From contig NW_023501054.1 of assembly GCF_014066305.1 (NCBI RefSeq), positions 430,001 through 494,000 of the forward strand: a stretch of DNA of 64,000 bases. Reading direction: 5' to 3'. The stretch is from Letharia columbiana. Lineage: Eukaryota; Ascomycota; Lecanoromycetes; Lecanorales; Parmeliaceae. Every line of letters begins with the position of its first letter. Position 1 is the first letter of the stretch. Under the pieces are notes generated by a model. The model did not search any database, was not told the DNA's origin, and was given only the letters and a program-made list of their open reading frames with translations. Below are positions 22,433 to 32,770 of this stretch, in pieces. The translations under genes were made by a program, and so were the position numbers.

Positions 22433-23560
22433 CTTCCCGCAACAAAGCCTCTCCGTGTGGATCAGGTAGGAAGTTCATGAGGTGCTGTGGCAGGGATTGG
22501 GGATTCTGTTTAAACAAGGATTAGACGATGCTACTCGGGGCAGGTCAGCTTTGTCATTGAGAGTAAGCAGGATAAATTGGAGATGAATACTCCACGAGAA
22601 TCGTATCCGTACCATTCAGCTGTGTATATGATTGCCACCTGACCCCAACTATTTGTCCTCTCTTGCATGTCCATCGATTGTGTAATGAAGCTATTGGTGG
22701 TAGCGCGCCTTCGCATTCCACGGGATGACCTACCACCAAGATAGAGCAAGTGTAGATACCAAGCTTTACCCTTCCTTTGATAACGATGACAAATTTCCTC
22801 CAACTCCACCCATTGAATGCCAAAAGTCTCAATGACGAGGACTTGGGTGGAGCTGGAAGTTCCTCGCTCCACTAAAACAAATTACTCAGTTAGACAGTTA
22901 AAATTCCAATGCACTCAGGGTGCACACTTTGGTAATGAGTGTCTCTAAAAACAGAGGCAGGGATATGAAGGGACCATGTGAGCTCTCGGGAGTGAGTGGT
23001 GGTGAAGGTCAGATGTGCGTGGCTGCCATCGAAAAAGTCTCTTGGCACGATAGAATTTACGGTGTGCAAAACGCATCGCAAAGCTTGGCAGCTTCGCTTG
23101 TTGCCCTCCCCACATGAATTTATTAGCCATTGATCTCATCGTCGCTATTTTCACCAATTGAGTGTTGATCAGCGGGCGTATCAGCGAATGGAATAAACTT
23201 TGGTGTTAACTGAGGATAAGAGGAACTGCGGTGGTGTAAGGGGAATGAAGGAGGCGTAATAATAGGCCTATGGGAACGGTCTTGACGGCGTCGTTCAGTG
23301 AAAGACATTGCCACACCACGAAAAACGCGATACTGGCCTATTTGGTGGGTTTGTATGGTTTCAATTTCGACTAACCGATGATTTGGTGGAGGTTGTCAAT
23401 GGTGGAATCAATGGCTGTTGCTGACTACATATAAAAACTAGGTGTGTGTATGTGTGTGTAATTCCTATATCGGAGGGCCGTGCCTCTGTTCATACCCCTT
23501 CCCATTAAAAGACGTAGCCCAGAGTGTAATCGTTTTTACCCACTCGGCCTTACGGCTATA
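22433..23560. other. Gene-poor stretch before the AT-rich block
   Basis: Two minus-strand frames are the only candidates: 22872-22531 (113 codons, no recognised family) and 23314-23123 (63 codons, listed separately). A short (TG)n-like run, gtgtgtatgtgtgtgtaat, sits at 23443-23461. AT content rises sharply from about 23560. Confidence 0.35.
23123..23314 (-). CDS. Small hypothetical protein, uncertain
   Basis: The 63-codon frame starts MAMSFTERRRQDRSHRPI and is rich in Arg, Ser and Pro, then acidic at the end (GENSDDEING). A second ATG two codons in (gcaATGtct) has an acceptable context. There is no signal peptide or recognised domain. It could equally be the first exon of a gene cut off by the adjacent AT-rich block. 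Confidence 0.25.
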   Translation of the reverse strand: MAMSFTERRRQDRSHRPIITPPSFPLHHRSSSYPQLTPKFIPFADTPADQHSIGENSDDEING

Positions 23561-25075
23561 TCCGATATTTATACTCTATTTAAAATATAATAAATAATTA
23601 TAATTTTATAGAATTACGGCTATATATATTATATTAAAAAAAATTTAAAGCTTTTATTATAATTAGATATTATTATACTCTATAATATATTCTAAAATCT
23701 TTTTCTTAATATTTCTTAAGATTAAGCTTTAATCTTTTTATTAATATATATAAAAGAATAAGATAGAGCTAAGTTAGAAAATCTTGAATTTGTATATATA
23801 GTTAATTATAAATTCGAGTTCGCTACGCTCTTTGATTAGATCGGCTAAGTTATCGCGGGTAAATAAATTAGCGTCCGCAATTATTAAAATATCTTATTCT
23901 ACTTTTAACCCTTTAATAACTTTACTATTTTCTATTAAAATTTTAAGATTTTTTTTTCAAATCATAGACCGAAATTTGCGCTTTCTAGAAATGAGAAAAT
24001 TATAAAATTTAGTCTTATCGTTCTTTAAGGGTAAGGAATTCAAATATCGCTTATTAAAGATCGCTTATCAAATTTGCTCGACAGCCCTAATCAAAAAAAA
24101 TGGTTATGAATTTAATTTATAGGCTTTTACTCGTTTTATATATATTTAAATACTTAGTATTTTATTATATATCGTTATATAAAAGAGAGAATAGTAATAT
24201 TTATTAAATCGAAGTTAAGAGCTCGCTTTAATTTCTATAAGAATATAAAATTTAATTAAGATTTATTTATATATTAATAGCTAATTAAAAGATATATAAT
24301 TATTATTTATTATTTATTAATTTCGCTATTAAAAGAATATTTTTTAAATATATTAAATTTAACTCTTTTATCTAATCTCTTTTTTATAGAAAATCTTTAT
24401 ATAATTTTTATAAACGAGTTAGCTTATTTATAGTTAAAGTTAAATATTTATAATATTTAAAAAAAAATTATTAATTATTAAGAGAGAAAGATATAAGTCG
24501 ATTAAGAGAGATAAAACTTATTATTATATCGATAATATTAAATTCTTTAAAAAAAACGCGTTAACTCTCGATCTAACGTATCTTATTATTCGATTTTCGC
24601 TTATATATAAATAATTATTATTATAATTAAAGAATAAATCTCTTAACTTCTCTAATATATCGAATTATAAATTTATACTTATTATAACTAATAAGTTAGA
24701 ATTTAATTAACGCGTAATAACTATTAAATAAATATAGAGTAGATTTTTAAAGATATAAAAATCTTTATTAGAGGATTCGTAGTCGATATCATATATAGGT
24801 GAATCTCGTTACTAGTTTATAAAAACTAGATAGAAAGAGTAATAAGCGAAGATATTAAGCTTTACGATGCGTTTCGTATACTACTAGAGAATATAAGAAG
24901 TAAGTAAGATAACTATATTAGAACTAGTATAGATACGATATTAATATAGATGAGATAGAATTAAAATAATAAGACTATCGAATTATATATATAGAAAGAA
25001 GATATAATATAATAGAGAATATCTTCTATTAAGATACTAGGCTATAGGGCTAATAGTATATTAAGAATACGCTCG
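23560..25075. repeat. RIP-mutated AT-rich block with transposon remnants
   Basis: CA and TG dinucleotides are nearly absent and no coding frame survives. It contains one ~430-bp Helitron-end repeat (23741-24136). At about 24880-25075 it contains an LTR-like segment also present near 45790-45950 (inverted) and 59950-60120, recognisable by aataagactat and gaagatataatata blocks and the end-string aatacgctcgtaat. The segment abuts the host MITE at about 25076. Confidence 0.6.
23741..24136 (+). mobile_element. ~430-bp Helitron-end repeat, copy 1 (outside the main desert)
   Basis: It starts atatataaaagaataagatag and ends aggcttttactcgt. It keeps blocks such as atgaatttaatttatagg and ttaccctttaata-like runs, so it is moderately mutated. 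Confidence 0.6.
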
Positions 25076-25231
25076 TAATAAACTAGGCCGAATTTAGACT
25101 GCAATCGAGGCCTCGAGAAGTAAAAGAATATTTTTTTAAAGGAAATCTAGGCTAGAGTAGATAAGATATTTAAGCGATATATTTAACTAATAAATAATAA
25201 TAATAAAAGTATTAAATTAACGATATAATAA

Positions 25232-25770
25232 GGAATATAATATACGTATACCTCCTTTTTATATATGTACACCTTCTTTTAATACATATACACCCCCTAA
25301 ATCCGATTAGCTTTCGCGCGGCCGCTAGCCGCATAAGGTATAAACCTCGCACATAGCTTTCTAGGGAATATTGCCGAGACTCTTGGTGGTAGCAAGGCAA
25401 GCCTTCCCAGATCTCTCGAATGATAAGGTCTTTGGATTGTCCTTCTATGGCGATAGCTGATTGGCTGGCTACCCTCTCGTTGCTACTAGAAATACGCCTA
25501 TCGTACTCGAATATCCACTACCTATTGACCACCTGGCCTTCCTGCAGCTGAAAAGTATCAAACATGGTCTCGTTACCCTGTATGTAGGCTGGCGTACCAC
25601 GTTCACCTCGCTGTCGACTCCTCGCTATCCGCCTCGTGTAGCCCTACTCTTTCGGCCCTACTCCGGCTATGTGCGGAGTTTATACCTTATGCGGCTAGCG
25701 GCCGCGCGGAAGCTAATCGGATTTGGGGGGTGTACATGTATCAAAAGGGGGTGTACGTGTATTACTTCCC
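25232..25770 (+). mobile_element. Nested DNA transposon 1 (539 bp), long TIRs, TSD AATAA
   Basis: TIRs of about 100 bp carry tandem (ta)tacaccccct-type units at the tips and an inner NotI-like block (gcggccgc) with ccgcataaggtataaac. The left TIR differs from the right mainly by C-to-T changes. AATAA at 25227-25231 and 25771-25775 flanks the element; the unfilled MITE copy has one AATAA. Its internal region, read on the plus strand from 25461 (NTPIVLEYPLPIDHLAFLQL), is related to that of nested element 3 but encodes no transposase. Confidence 0.7.
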
Positions 25771-25792
25771 AATAATTAAGTAGTATGGGATA

Positions 25793-26577
25793 CGGAGGTC
25801 GGCATCAAAAGTCCTGGACAGCGCTAAAATACTTGGCACTCTTGGCATTCTTGGCATTTTCTATATAGTTACATTTATTTAACGATAATGCTTTATATAA
25901 TTACGTATATACTTATTAGCTCGCTCGACGAAGTCGTATAATCGTATATTATCTCTCTTATAATCTTTTCTATACTCGTTATTATCTTTAAAATATATTA
26001 TCTTTATAATATATCTCGATATTTACTTTATTTACTTCTAAATTCTCTTTTAAGTAAACTTATACTTTTAATAATATAGCTATTATCTTTCGACTTTCTT
26101 ATAAATTTTTAATTTAAGTTTTTAAGTAATATAATATTTTATTTATAGTTAATAAGACTTAGTAAGTATTTAAATTTAAGTCTTATACTCTTATTTATTA
26201 TTATAGTTAATACTTTAAGTATTAAATATATTAATAAAAGATAATTAAAATAGAGAATAGTAAGAAGATTTTTATTTATTATATTATATAAATAAGACTT
26301 ATATATTAAAAGTCTTTATACTCTTTTCTATTTCTTTACGTTATAATTAATACTTTAATATTATTACTATTATATATTCTATTAATATCGCTATTATATA
26401 TATACTTTATATATTTATACTTCGTATATATATACTACGTCGCTATTATATAGAGTATTGATACTCATTAAAATAAAGAATAATGATGCTATCTATGAAA
26501 TTTGGAAGTATGCCAAGCACTCAGCCCTACCTGAACCCTTGTCTTGGCATGTCCAGGACTTTTGGTGCCGACCTCCG
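25793..26577 (+). mobile_element. Nested DNA transposon 2 (785 bp), Tc1/mariner-type, TSD TA
   Basis: The ends are cggaggtcggcatcaaaag on the left and the inverse, cttttggtgccgacctccg, on the right (about 30-bp TIR to tcctggaca). TA flanks both ends (25791-25792, 26578-26579), and the unfilled MITE copy has a single TA at this point. The interior 25860-26460 is AT-rich, RIP-like and without coding frames, so any transposase is lost. Confidence 0.75.
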
Positions 26578-26599
26578 TAGACGGAAATGTAATTATTTA

Positions 26600-27540
26600 G
26601 GTAGCGGCTACGCGTACAGCCCCTGTCTACTAGACGTACAGCCCCTATTCACTAGGCGTACAGCCCCTATCTACTAGGCGTACAGCCCCCTGATCCGGTT
26701 AGCGGCCGCGCGGAAGCTAACGGAATCTAATCGGAAATGGTAAAGAACCCGCATCTAGTCTCTTCGAGCCGAATGCCTTCACAGTAGGATATGGTAGTAG
26801 AATCAACACCCACCCCACCGCCCGCCTACATCCCTCGCTCAATAGGCAAGGATCAGAGCGCATACCTACACCTACCTCTACACCTACCTCTACACTGCAA
26901 GCATCACAGCGGGGGTTTGCGACCGCTGCAGCAGCCAGCAGCCACCCCGACGACTAGGCATTACACGAGGAGGGCGGCGAGGTGGGCAGGCTGGACAGGC
27001 TACAAGAGGAGGACAGCGAGGTGGTGCTACACGAGGACAGCGAGGTGGTGCTACACGGGTGGTGCTACATCGGCCTACATGCAGGGTAACGAGGCTATGT
27101 TCAATACGTTTCAGATGTAGGAAGACCAGCTGGCCGATAGGTAGTGGACAATTGAGTATGATGGGCGTATTTTTAGTAGCAAGCAGAGAGGGTAGCCGCC
27201 AATCAGCTATCGCCATAGAGAAATTATTCAAAAACCTCACTAAGCGACAATTGAAACCGTCCGATGTTATAAATCTACAGGGAGAGACATAGGGAGGCTT
27301 GCCCTGCTACCACCAAGCATCTCCGCAAGAATCTCGAAGAGACTAGATGCGGGTTCTTTACCATATTCGGTTAGTGTCCATCAGCTTATACGGGTTCTTT
27401 ACCATTTCGATTAGATTCCGTTAGCTTCCGCGCGGCCGCTAACCGGATCAGGGGGCTGTACGCCTAGTAGATAGGGGCTGTACGCCTAGTGAATAGGGGC
27501 TGTACGCCTAGTGGTAGGGGCTGTACGCGTAGCCGCTACC
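26600..27540 (+). mobile_element. Nested DNA transposon 3 (941 bp), 8-bp TSD ATTATTTA
   Basis: It begins ggtagcggctacgcgtac and ends with the exact inverse. Each TIR (~165 bp) carries four ~22-bp tandem units (gcgtacagcccctatctacta) and the inner block agcggccgcgcggaagctaa shared with nested element 1. ATTATTTA at 26592-26599 and 27541-27548 is a perfect 8-bp duplication, pointing to the hAT superfamily. The interior encodes only short frames, including Arg-Gly repeats from a 24-bp tandem (gaggacagcgaggtggtgct, about 27010-27060). Two TAG codons near 27118 and 27142 look like mutated CAGs. Confidence 0.8.
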
Positions 27541-27610
27541 ATTATTTAATACTGGAGAAGCTATGTCTAAATCCGGCCTAGTTACCTTACTCACTTCTTG
27601 CACCCCCTAG

Positions 27611-27754
27611 TGGCGGTGAGAGTTTGATTAAGCTCTCTGGCCTTGTTCGGATTATTCTTGACTTCGTGCATATATGCATGAGTGATCTTCGTAATTTCGA
27701 TGATCAGACTGATGATACCGGCAACACCGGTGGCTTCGAGAAAGGTTCGGCCAT
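27611..27754 (-). pseudogene. STAND/NACHT (NLR-type) gene, first ~48 codons, cut off by the MITE
   Basis: ATG at 27754 opens MAEPF. After a one-base shift (TTCTC for TTCCTC, about 27736) come ATGVAGIISLIIEITK and HEVKNNPNKARELNQTLTA, the N-terminal helical domain typical of fungal STAND proteins. The frame ends exactly at the MITE A terminal repeat. The continuation (LATILQHLEILFKKED) is found on the plus strand from 33056, just after MITE B. See the 3' part at 33048-35290. Confidence 0.7.
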
Positions 27755-28509
27755 TGGAATGAAACTGAGGAGACTCTGAGGAATCGACCGGAAATCAAAG
27801 GCGTTAAGATACAATGAAGCAGACTTGAGTAGGGCGTTAGGTTACAGCCACTATCCCTCCAGCTACCACGCCCCAACTTCGCCCCAACTTCGCCCCAACT
27901 TCGCAGGACTCCAGCTCCGCCCCTGCGAGACTTGCCTTGTCTCGCTATCCCTCTATCTTTCAAAGCTGCTCCTTATTGGACCGTGTCGATGCGGGCAATG
28001 AAGACCTTTCCTTATAGGTTGGTGTGCCTGCAAGCTTCATGCAGCTCGCGATCCTTCCGCAGCTCAGTCGCGGATTATCTTTAATGGCAGGCGCTGCGGA
28101 AAAAGTCGCAGCTATTCCATGTACATTTTTCAAAAACGTTGAGGCTTGTAGCTACTAAGATCAACTCTTCCTCGAATTTTGAGCTGGCTTTGTGTAGAGT
28201 GTGTCAAGATTACCCAATTTTCGGGCAGCTTGCCTGACGGCGATGCACATGAACGAGAGCGAGCTCAAGCCTAGGATTACCTATCCTGGTACGCTCGATG
28301 AAGGGCAGCTGTCTTTGCCAAGCTGATTCTTCGAGAAGTCGTAGCTCTGTGCAATTGTCCTGCAGTGGGTTATTGACTAGCAGCAACAGAGATCATCAGA
28401 TTGTCAAAGCCATTGTCGAACTTGCAGCTAGTGTTGCTGGACACCTGTCTCCGACCCCTGAAGATACTCAACGAGTATATCTTGAATGTCCGCATTCTCG
28501 GCTAGAAAG
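27755..28509. other. Intergenic, no supported gene
   Basis: A short tandem of 11 bp (gccccaacttc, three copies) lies at about 27870-27903. Open frames on the plus strand (28298-28645) overlap the next gene and have no recognised content. Confidence 0.35.
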
Positions 28510-29244
28510 TCACAAAATCGTCTTCTTATCTACCATCGCTTCCCCCATTTCCTCATCAGACCCATCCCGCCCCTTCCTCATCTTGAACTTGTCCCTGTTT
28601 GCATCGTCGTCTGGTCCGGCGCCACTGACAGTTTCCAGAAGTTGAAGCAGCAGCGTCATAGCGAGCGCAATGCCGAAGAAGAACAATGTCTCCACATAGA
28701 CCCACGCAATGGACTTTACCAGAAACCAGTAGGAACCCGACCGGTCATGATCATGTAGATGTAATAAGAGGGCGTTGAGAATCCAGGCAGTAATGTACGC
28801 ATAGAGCACGGTCGGTTCGCCACAGATGGTGTGAGAAATACCGAGGTTTGCGACGAGATTCTCAACGCGACGCGTTTTCTTTGCGGAGCAGAGGTTAATG
28901 ATATAGCAAAGCAGGCAAGTAAGATGACAGTATGCAGTGCACAAAATGACGTGGATGAGAGTACATGTCAGGATTTCGCGAAGTATGTCGAAAACGCTGG
29001 GGCTGAGAGGGTTGGGATGGGCAAATATCCTAGCGAAGAAAGAGAGGGCCATCCGAGAATGGTTGTTGTGTGAAAATTGTGTCTTTGAGGCGAGGATGGT
29101 CATCGTTCTTGTAGTTCGCGAATTCCCCAAGATCTTTTGCGACCTCGTATTATTGAATACGAGATCAGCGAGACACGCTGCACCGTGCCAAACTCTACCC
29201 GTATCTGACCTTAGCCTCGAATCTCTGTCGTATTGGATGTGCAA
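28510..29244 (-). CDS. Predicted multi-pass membrane protein, up to 244 aa
   Basis: This is an uninterrupted minus-strand frame. Three hydrophobic segments stand out: residues ~88-120 (ILTCTLIHVILCTAYCHLTC...), ~124-143 (PTVLYAYITAWILNALLLHL) and ~152-183 (YWFLVKSIAWVYVETLFFFG...MTLLLQ). An acidic and lysine-rich cytosolic-looking tail follows (GPDDDANRDKFKMRKGRDGSDEE). The start is uncertain: ATG at 29244, or internal ATGs at residues 48 or 65 just before the membrane part. The family is not recognised. The gene lies inside the segment thought to be inverted between the MITEs and shows no damage, unlike most neighbours. Confidence 0.5.
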   Translation of the reverse strand: MHIQYDRDSRLRSDTGRVWHGAACLADLVFNNTRSQKILGNSRTTRTMTILASKTQFSHNNHSRMALSFFARIFAHPNPLSPSVFDILREILTCTLIHVILCTAYCHLTCLLCYIINLCSAKKTRRVENLVANLGISHTICGEPTVLYAYITAWILNALLLHLHDHDRSGSYWFLVKSIAWVYVETLFFFGIALAMTLLLQLLETVSGAGPDDDANRDKFKMRKGRDGSDEEMGEAMVDKKTIL

Positions 29245-29543
29245 GCATGAATCGTACGCAAATAGAAGTGCAAGTTAGCTTCTGGATGTCGACTTTTGAG
29301 ACGCATTGGAAATAAAGTCCAACAATGTTCACGGAGACCTTGTTGGTGTAGGATGATTTTGCCAACCACTCATCCCAGGCCCCTTTCACCTTTGATACCC
29401 ACCCTCTGATTAACGGGTGTCACGTAGGATTTGGACAAATCCACAGTACAGTTGTGATGTAGTTCTCACCAATGCAACTGCCCACGACAACGCATTGTGT
29501 GACTCCGCTAAGGACCCCTTATCGCGCATCACCTCTTGTCGGC

Positions 29544-29744
29544 TCAGTAGTTTCCGGACTCAGATGTAACCTGGAGGAGGTAGTATCCACATACTAGGTA
29601 GCATTCACCGGGGCAGCTGTTAGCACCAGGATATGTGTGTTGTGAGTCACACGCTTCCGTAGTTTGTCTGGTCTACTTGATAGCAGCGGGTGTGGCGATT
29701 GTCAGGGCCACGGAAACAGCAGGAAGGAAAATCGAGGGATGCAT
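29544..29744 (-). pseudogene. Small secreted cysteine-containing protein candidate (effector-like)
   Basis: ATG at 29744 opens a clear signal peptide (MHPSIFLPAVSVALTIATPA). A TAG follows at codon 24 (29675-29673). The same frame continues with four cysteines (EACDSQ, NSCPGECYLVCGYY) to TGA at 29544. There are two readings. One is a CAG-to-TAG lesion in a ~65-residue secreted protein. The other is a 63-bp intron (gtagac...ctaacag) that removes the stop and leaves a ~45-residue protein. Small secreted Cys-rich proteins beside AT-rich blocks are often effectors in plant-associated fungi; that role is inference. Confidence 0.4.
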
Positions 29745-30091
29745 TGCTGGGGTAGACTTTGTTGGCTGCTTTTGTGCGTGCTTAGAGTCTTTGAGGATGA
29801 AGGTATAAGCCTTATATTCTGGGGGGTACTTATTTGAAAGAAGGGATATTCCTGAGAGAGTATTTGGTCTGATGATATGCTGGTCTGGGTATGGCTATTC
29901 GTGTCTGCTGGAGCCCGAGACACGACGCCGACGAAGCGGTGGCTGAGAACGCAGACCCCTCCGAACATTGTGCTTTCTTGCGTCTCAGGTCCAATGAGTC
30001 TGCAGTGGTGACTACCGGAGTCACCGAACGTCAAAGCGCATAAGTACTGGATGATTTCTAGGATGATTTCCTCCGTTTATTCACGCAAAAA

Positions 30092-30508
30092 ATGTGGTCT
30101 TCGTATTACAAAGCGGTGTGGACAGACACGAAGGAAGGAGCAGAGATCGAGGCGCCCAAGAAAAAGGGCCAGACTGAGCTCCTCAAACGATCAGAACCCA
30201 TTTCCTCCGATGGTCCCCACGCTGTTAGGAAAGTGGTTAAGTATGGGCTTACGTTGAGCGGTGAGACCTTTCAGGACGGCATCTCCATATCACGCAAAAC
30301 ACCCCCCGTCGACGGATCATCGCTGCAAAGGGTATTTACAGTCAAAAGAAGATCAGGGACGACCATCCACTGCCTAAGCTGTACCCAATTTCTCCATGAC
30401 AGACCATGCTACTATTTCACCTGCCCGCAGAGTTGTGAAGGGGGCCGTAACTCAATACGGAAATGGGAGTTGCGGGCACTTCGACGTTCTGAGGAGTCCG
30501 TATATTAG
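30092..30508 (+). CDS. Uncertain ORF, 138 codons
   Basis: It starts MWSSYYKAVWTDTKEGAEIE and has a lysine-rich stretch. The C-terminal part holds a CXXC (HCLSCTQ) and further Cys (YYFTCPQSCEGG). No family is recognised and there is no intron. It could be chance or part of a decayed gene. Confidence 0.25.
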   Translation: MWSSYYKAVWTDTKEGAEIEAPKKKGQTELLKRSEPISSDGPHAVRKVVKYGLTLSGETFQDGISISRKTPPVDGSSLQRVFTVKRRSGTTIHCLSCTQFLHDRPCYYFTCPQSCEGGRNSIRKWELRALRRSEESVY

Positions 30509-31056
30509 TGGGGAACAGGAGAGCCTGTACCGTGTTGGTATTGGGTGAGGCAAGGGGAGAGAGTGAGTCAGAAGAGATCTCCATACAATCATACTTAAAG
30601 AGCCAAGTGGCCATGGCTTGACTGTCCTTCGAACTGGCGCGTCGTTTTCATGCTCGAGGAATCTGCACAAGTGCATGTACGGGGAGAAAAACAACAGCTC
30701 AACCGTGCATTGTAAGCTGGTATTTCCTTCCAGTGTCCCACATCCCGAAACAGTGCTAACAATGGATATACGTATATATTGGAGCCTTGTTTCCTACATT
30801 CCGCTGTGGCGTCGAAAGCCTAGAACTAAATCCCTTTCGTAAGCTGTCAGAGTCTTGAACGGAAGTCATGAGCGTTGTTTTTATCTTCGGCATTTTGATT
30901 TCCAGAACTAATGCTCTTCCTGAAGCGATCAGAATCATGATCAAGAGCTTTTTGCGGTCCGATTTCCAGAATCGATGGTTAGAAAGAGTGACTGCGTAGT
31001 TGTACAGTAAGAAGGAATGTGGCCTTCAACGGGGTCTGGTAACCGTCCAGGCCGGT
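30509..31056. other. Intergenic, no supported gene
   Basis: Open frames on both strands are short and unrecognised. The sequence is of ordinary composition up to the degenerate CCCTAA-like stretch at 31060. Confidence 0.3.
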
Positions 31057-31100
31057 GACCCACGCTAAGCCCTACCCTAAGCCCTACCCCCTACCATCAA
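31057..31100 (+). repeat. Degenerate CCCTAA-like stretch
   Basis: ctaagccctaccctaag followed by ccctaccccctacc resembles imperfect telomeric repeats (TTAGGG complement). It is far too short and irregular for a telomere. It could be a telomere-repair scar or simply a G/C-skewed LTR fragment. Confidence 0.3.
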
Positions 31101-31143
31101 ATATCGAAATTCGATATTTTCGCTTTACAAATAGAAGAATATC

Positions 31144-31262
31144 ATAACAGCACCCCCCGTAGGGCCTTCGTAGGGCCTCCGTAGGGAGCTCGTCATCGAG
31201 CCCCGAAGCCAGACACCCCTATTTGGACCTAAATATGGACCCCCGTAGGGGTACTGCTAACA
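31144..31262 (-). mobile_element. Solo LTR related to the miniature LTR element at 39.3 kb
   Basis: On the minus strand it begins TGTTAGCAGTACCCC and contains taggtccaaataggggtgtctg, matching the LTR of the 39291-40212 element (given here in pieces: taggtccaaata then ggggtgtctg). It also has repeated cctacgg units. It lacks an internal region and a partner. A target duplication could not be confirmed. Confidence 0.5.
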
Positions 31263-32100
31263 ATTTATAAAAACGCGAAGCGCCGCGAATTTTTCGACAA
31301 TATTTATTATAGCGAAAAATTCGAGTTTTAGAGACGGTTACCACCATCAAGGGAACGGTTATTAACTCATATTAAATATATTCTTTATATATATAAATTT
31401 GGCTAGTAAATACGATAAACTTAAATTTAAAGTAATCTAGTAACCGTCCCGAACGGTTACCCTTGGCAAAAATTTAAGCGACTCGAAATTTTCGATTTTT
31501 TTATTCGAAATTATCGTAGCTATAATTTCGATAATTTTAATCGATAATTTTAAACGATAATTTTAAACGATAATTTCGAACGATAATTTCGAGATAAAAA
31601 AAATTAAATTCTCTAGAAGTATTAATTAATAACTATTCTATATATTAGTATATATATTAAATAAGAATTCTTTTCTTTATTAATATACTTACTTATTTTT
31701 ATTTATTTTTTATTCTTATTTATTTATTATTTTCTTTTCTTTTTAATATATATAAGAATACTATAAAATTAATCTACTTTTTTTATTTTTATTTTTATAT
31801 TTTAAAGCTTTTTTTCTTTATTATATAAAAATACTATAATCTATTATATAAAATATTCTATTTTTTAAAAATATCTATAATTTATAGATATTATAAACGT
31901 TATTTTTTTAAATAAATTTAATAACTTAGTAATTTATTATATTTTTATTATATATAATTCTTTTATAATAAATTTATAAATAATTGGAAAAATTCGAGAT
32001 TTTTCTATAAAAACTCGAAATTTTCGAGATTTATAAATATTTTAAAGTCTTCGTTATAACTCTATAATTATCTTAAAATTTTCGAAATAATTCTATTATT
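31263..32100. repeat. RIP-mutated AT-rich block with short tandem units
   Basis: At 31540-31595 the unit cgataattttaaa (or ...ttcgaa) repeats about four times. The rest is poly-A/T-rich without coding frames. Confidence 0.4.
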
Positions 32101-32540
32101 ATTAATTCGAAATTTTCGTAATAATTCTATTATTAATTTAAGAAATTTGAAAATTTTAAGACTTTAAGAGATAATTCGAAGTTTTCGCGATAATTCTATA
32201 ATAAACTTAAAATAATTTAAAAACTACTATTATTAATTTAAAAATTTCGAAAATTTTAAGACTTTAAAAGATAATTCGAAATTTTCGCGATAATTTTATA
32301 ATTAACTTAAAATAATTTTAAAAATACTATTATTATATTAAAAATTTCGAAAATTTTAAAACTCTAAAAGATAATTCGAAATTTTCGCGATAATTCTATA
32401 ATTAACTTAAAATAATTTTAAAAATACTATTATTATATTAAAAATTTCGAAAATTTTAAAACTCTAAAAGATAATTCGAAATTTTCGCGATAGTTCTATA
32501 ATTAACTTAAAATAATCTTAAAAATACTTCGAAATTTTCG
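32101..32540. repeat. 100-bp tandem repeat (about four units)
   Basis: The string ataattcgaa recurs at 32171, 32271, 32371 and 32471, a period of exactly 100 bp. The last two full units are nearly identical and the earlier ones increasingly diverged. Units contain the palindrome-like ttcgaaattttcgcgataat and aaaatttcgaaaatttt. A diverged partial unit precedes at about 32110. Confidence 0.8.
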
Positions 32541-32770
32541 AGATCTTTATAAAGTATTATTAAATATTTAATATTTAATATTTATAAGTTATTTAAATCT
32601 TACGCGAAAATTTCGTAATTATAATATAAGCGCGAATACTATTCTACTTCGAAGAGGCTAACTTAGCGAATATTCTCTATTCCGCGTCTGAACGATTATC
32701 AACTTACGGGAATGAAGTATAGAGTGAAGATAAATTTTGGAATTTTAATTAGTTAGCATTTACGATATTA

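Larger units (their letters stand above)
25076..27610 (+). mobile_element. Host MITE copy A (hAT-like), filled by three nested transposons
   Basis: The pieces 25076-25231, 25771-25792, 26578-26599 and 27541-27610 joined together match, in reverse orientation, the unfilled copy at 32771-33047. The shared landmarks are aggcctcgagaag, cgatataata, attaagtagtat, attatttaatactggagaag and the terminal tcttgcaccccctag. The terminal repeat (C)YAGGGGGTGCAAG resembles hAT termini. The outer ~20 bp of the left end is missing, apparently replaced by the LTR-like segment on its left. Confidence 0.7.

Noticed and set aside
32101..32540. Regular 100-bp repeats as a possible CRISPR array
   Set aside because: Whole units repeat with no unique spacers, and the genome is eukaryotic.
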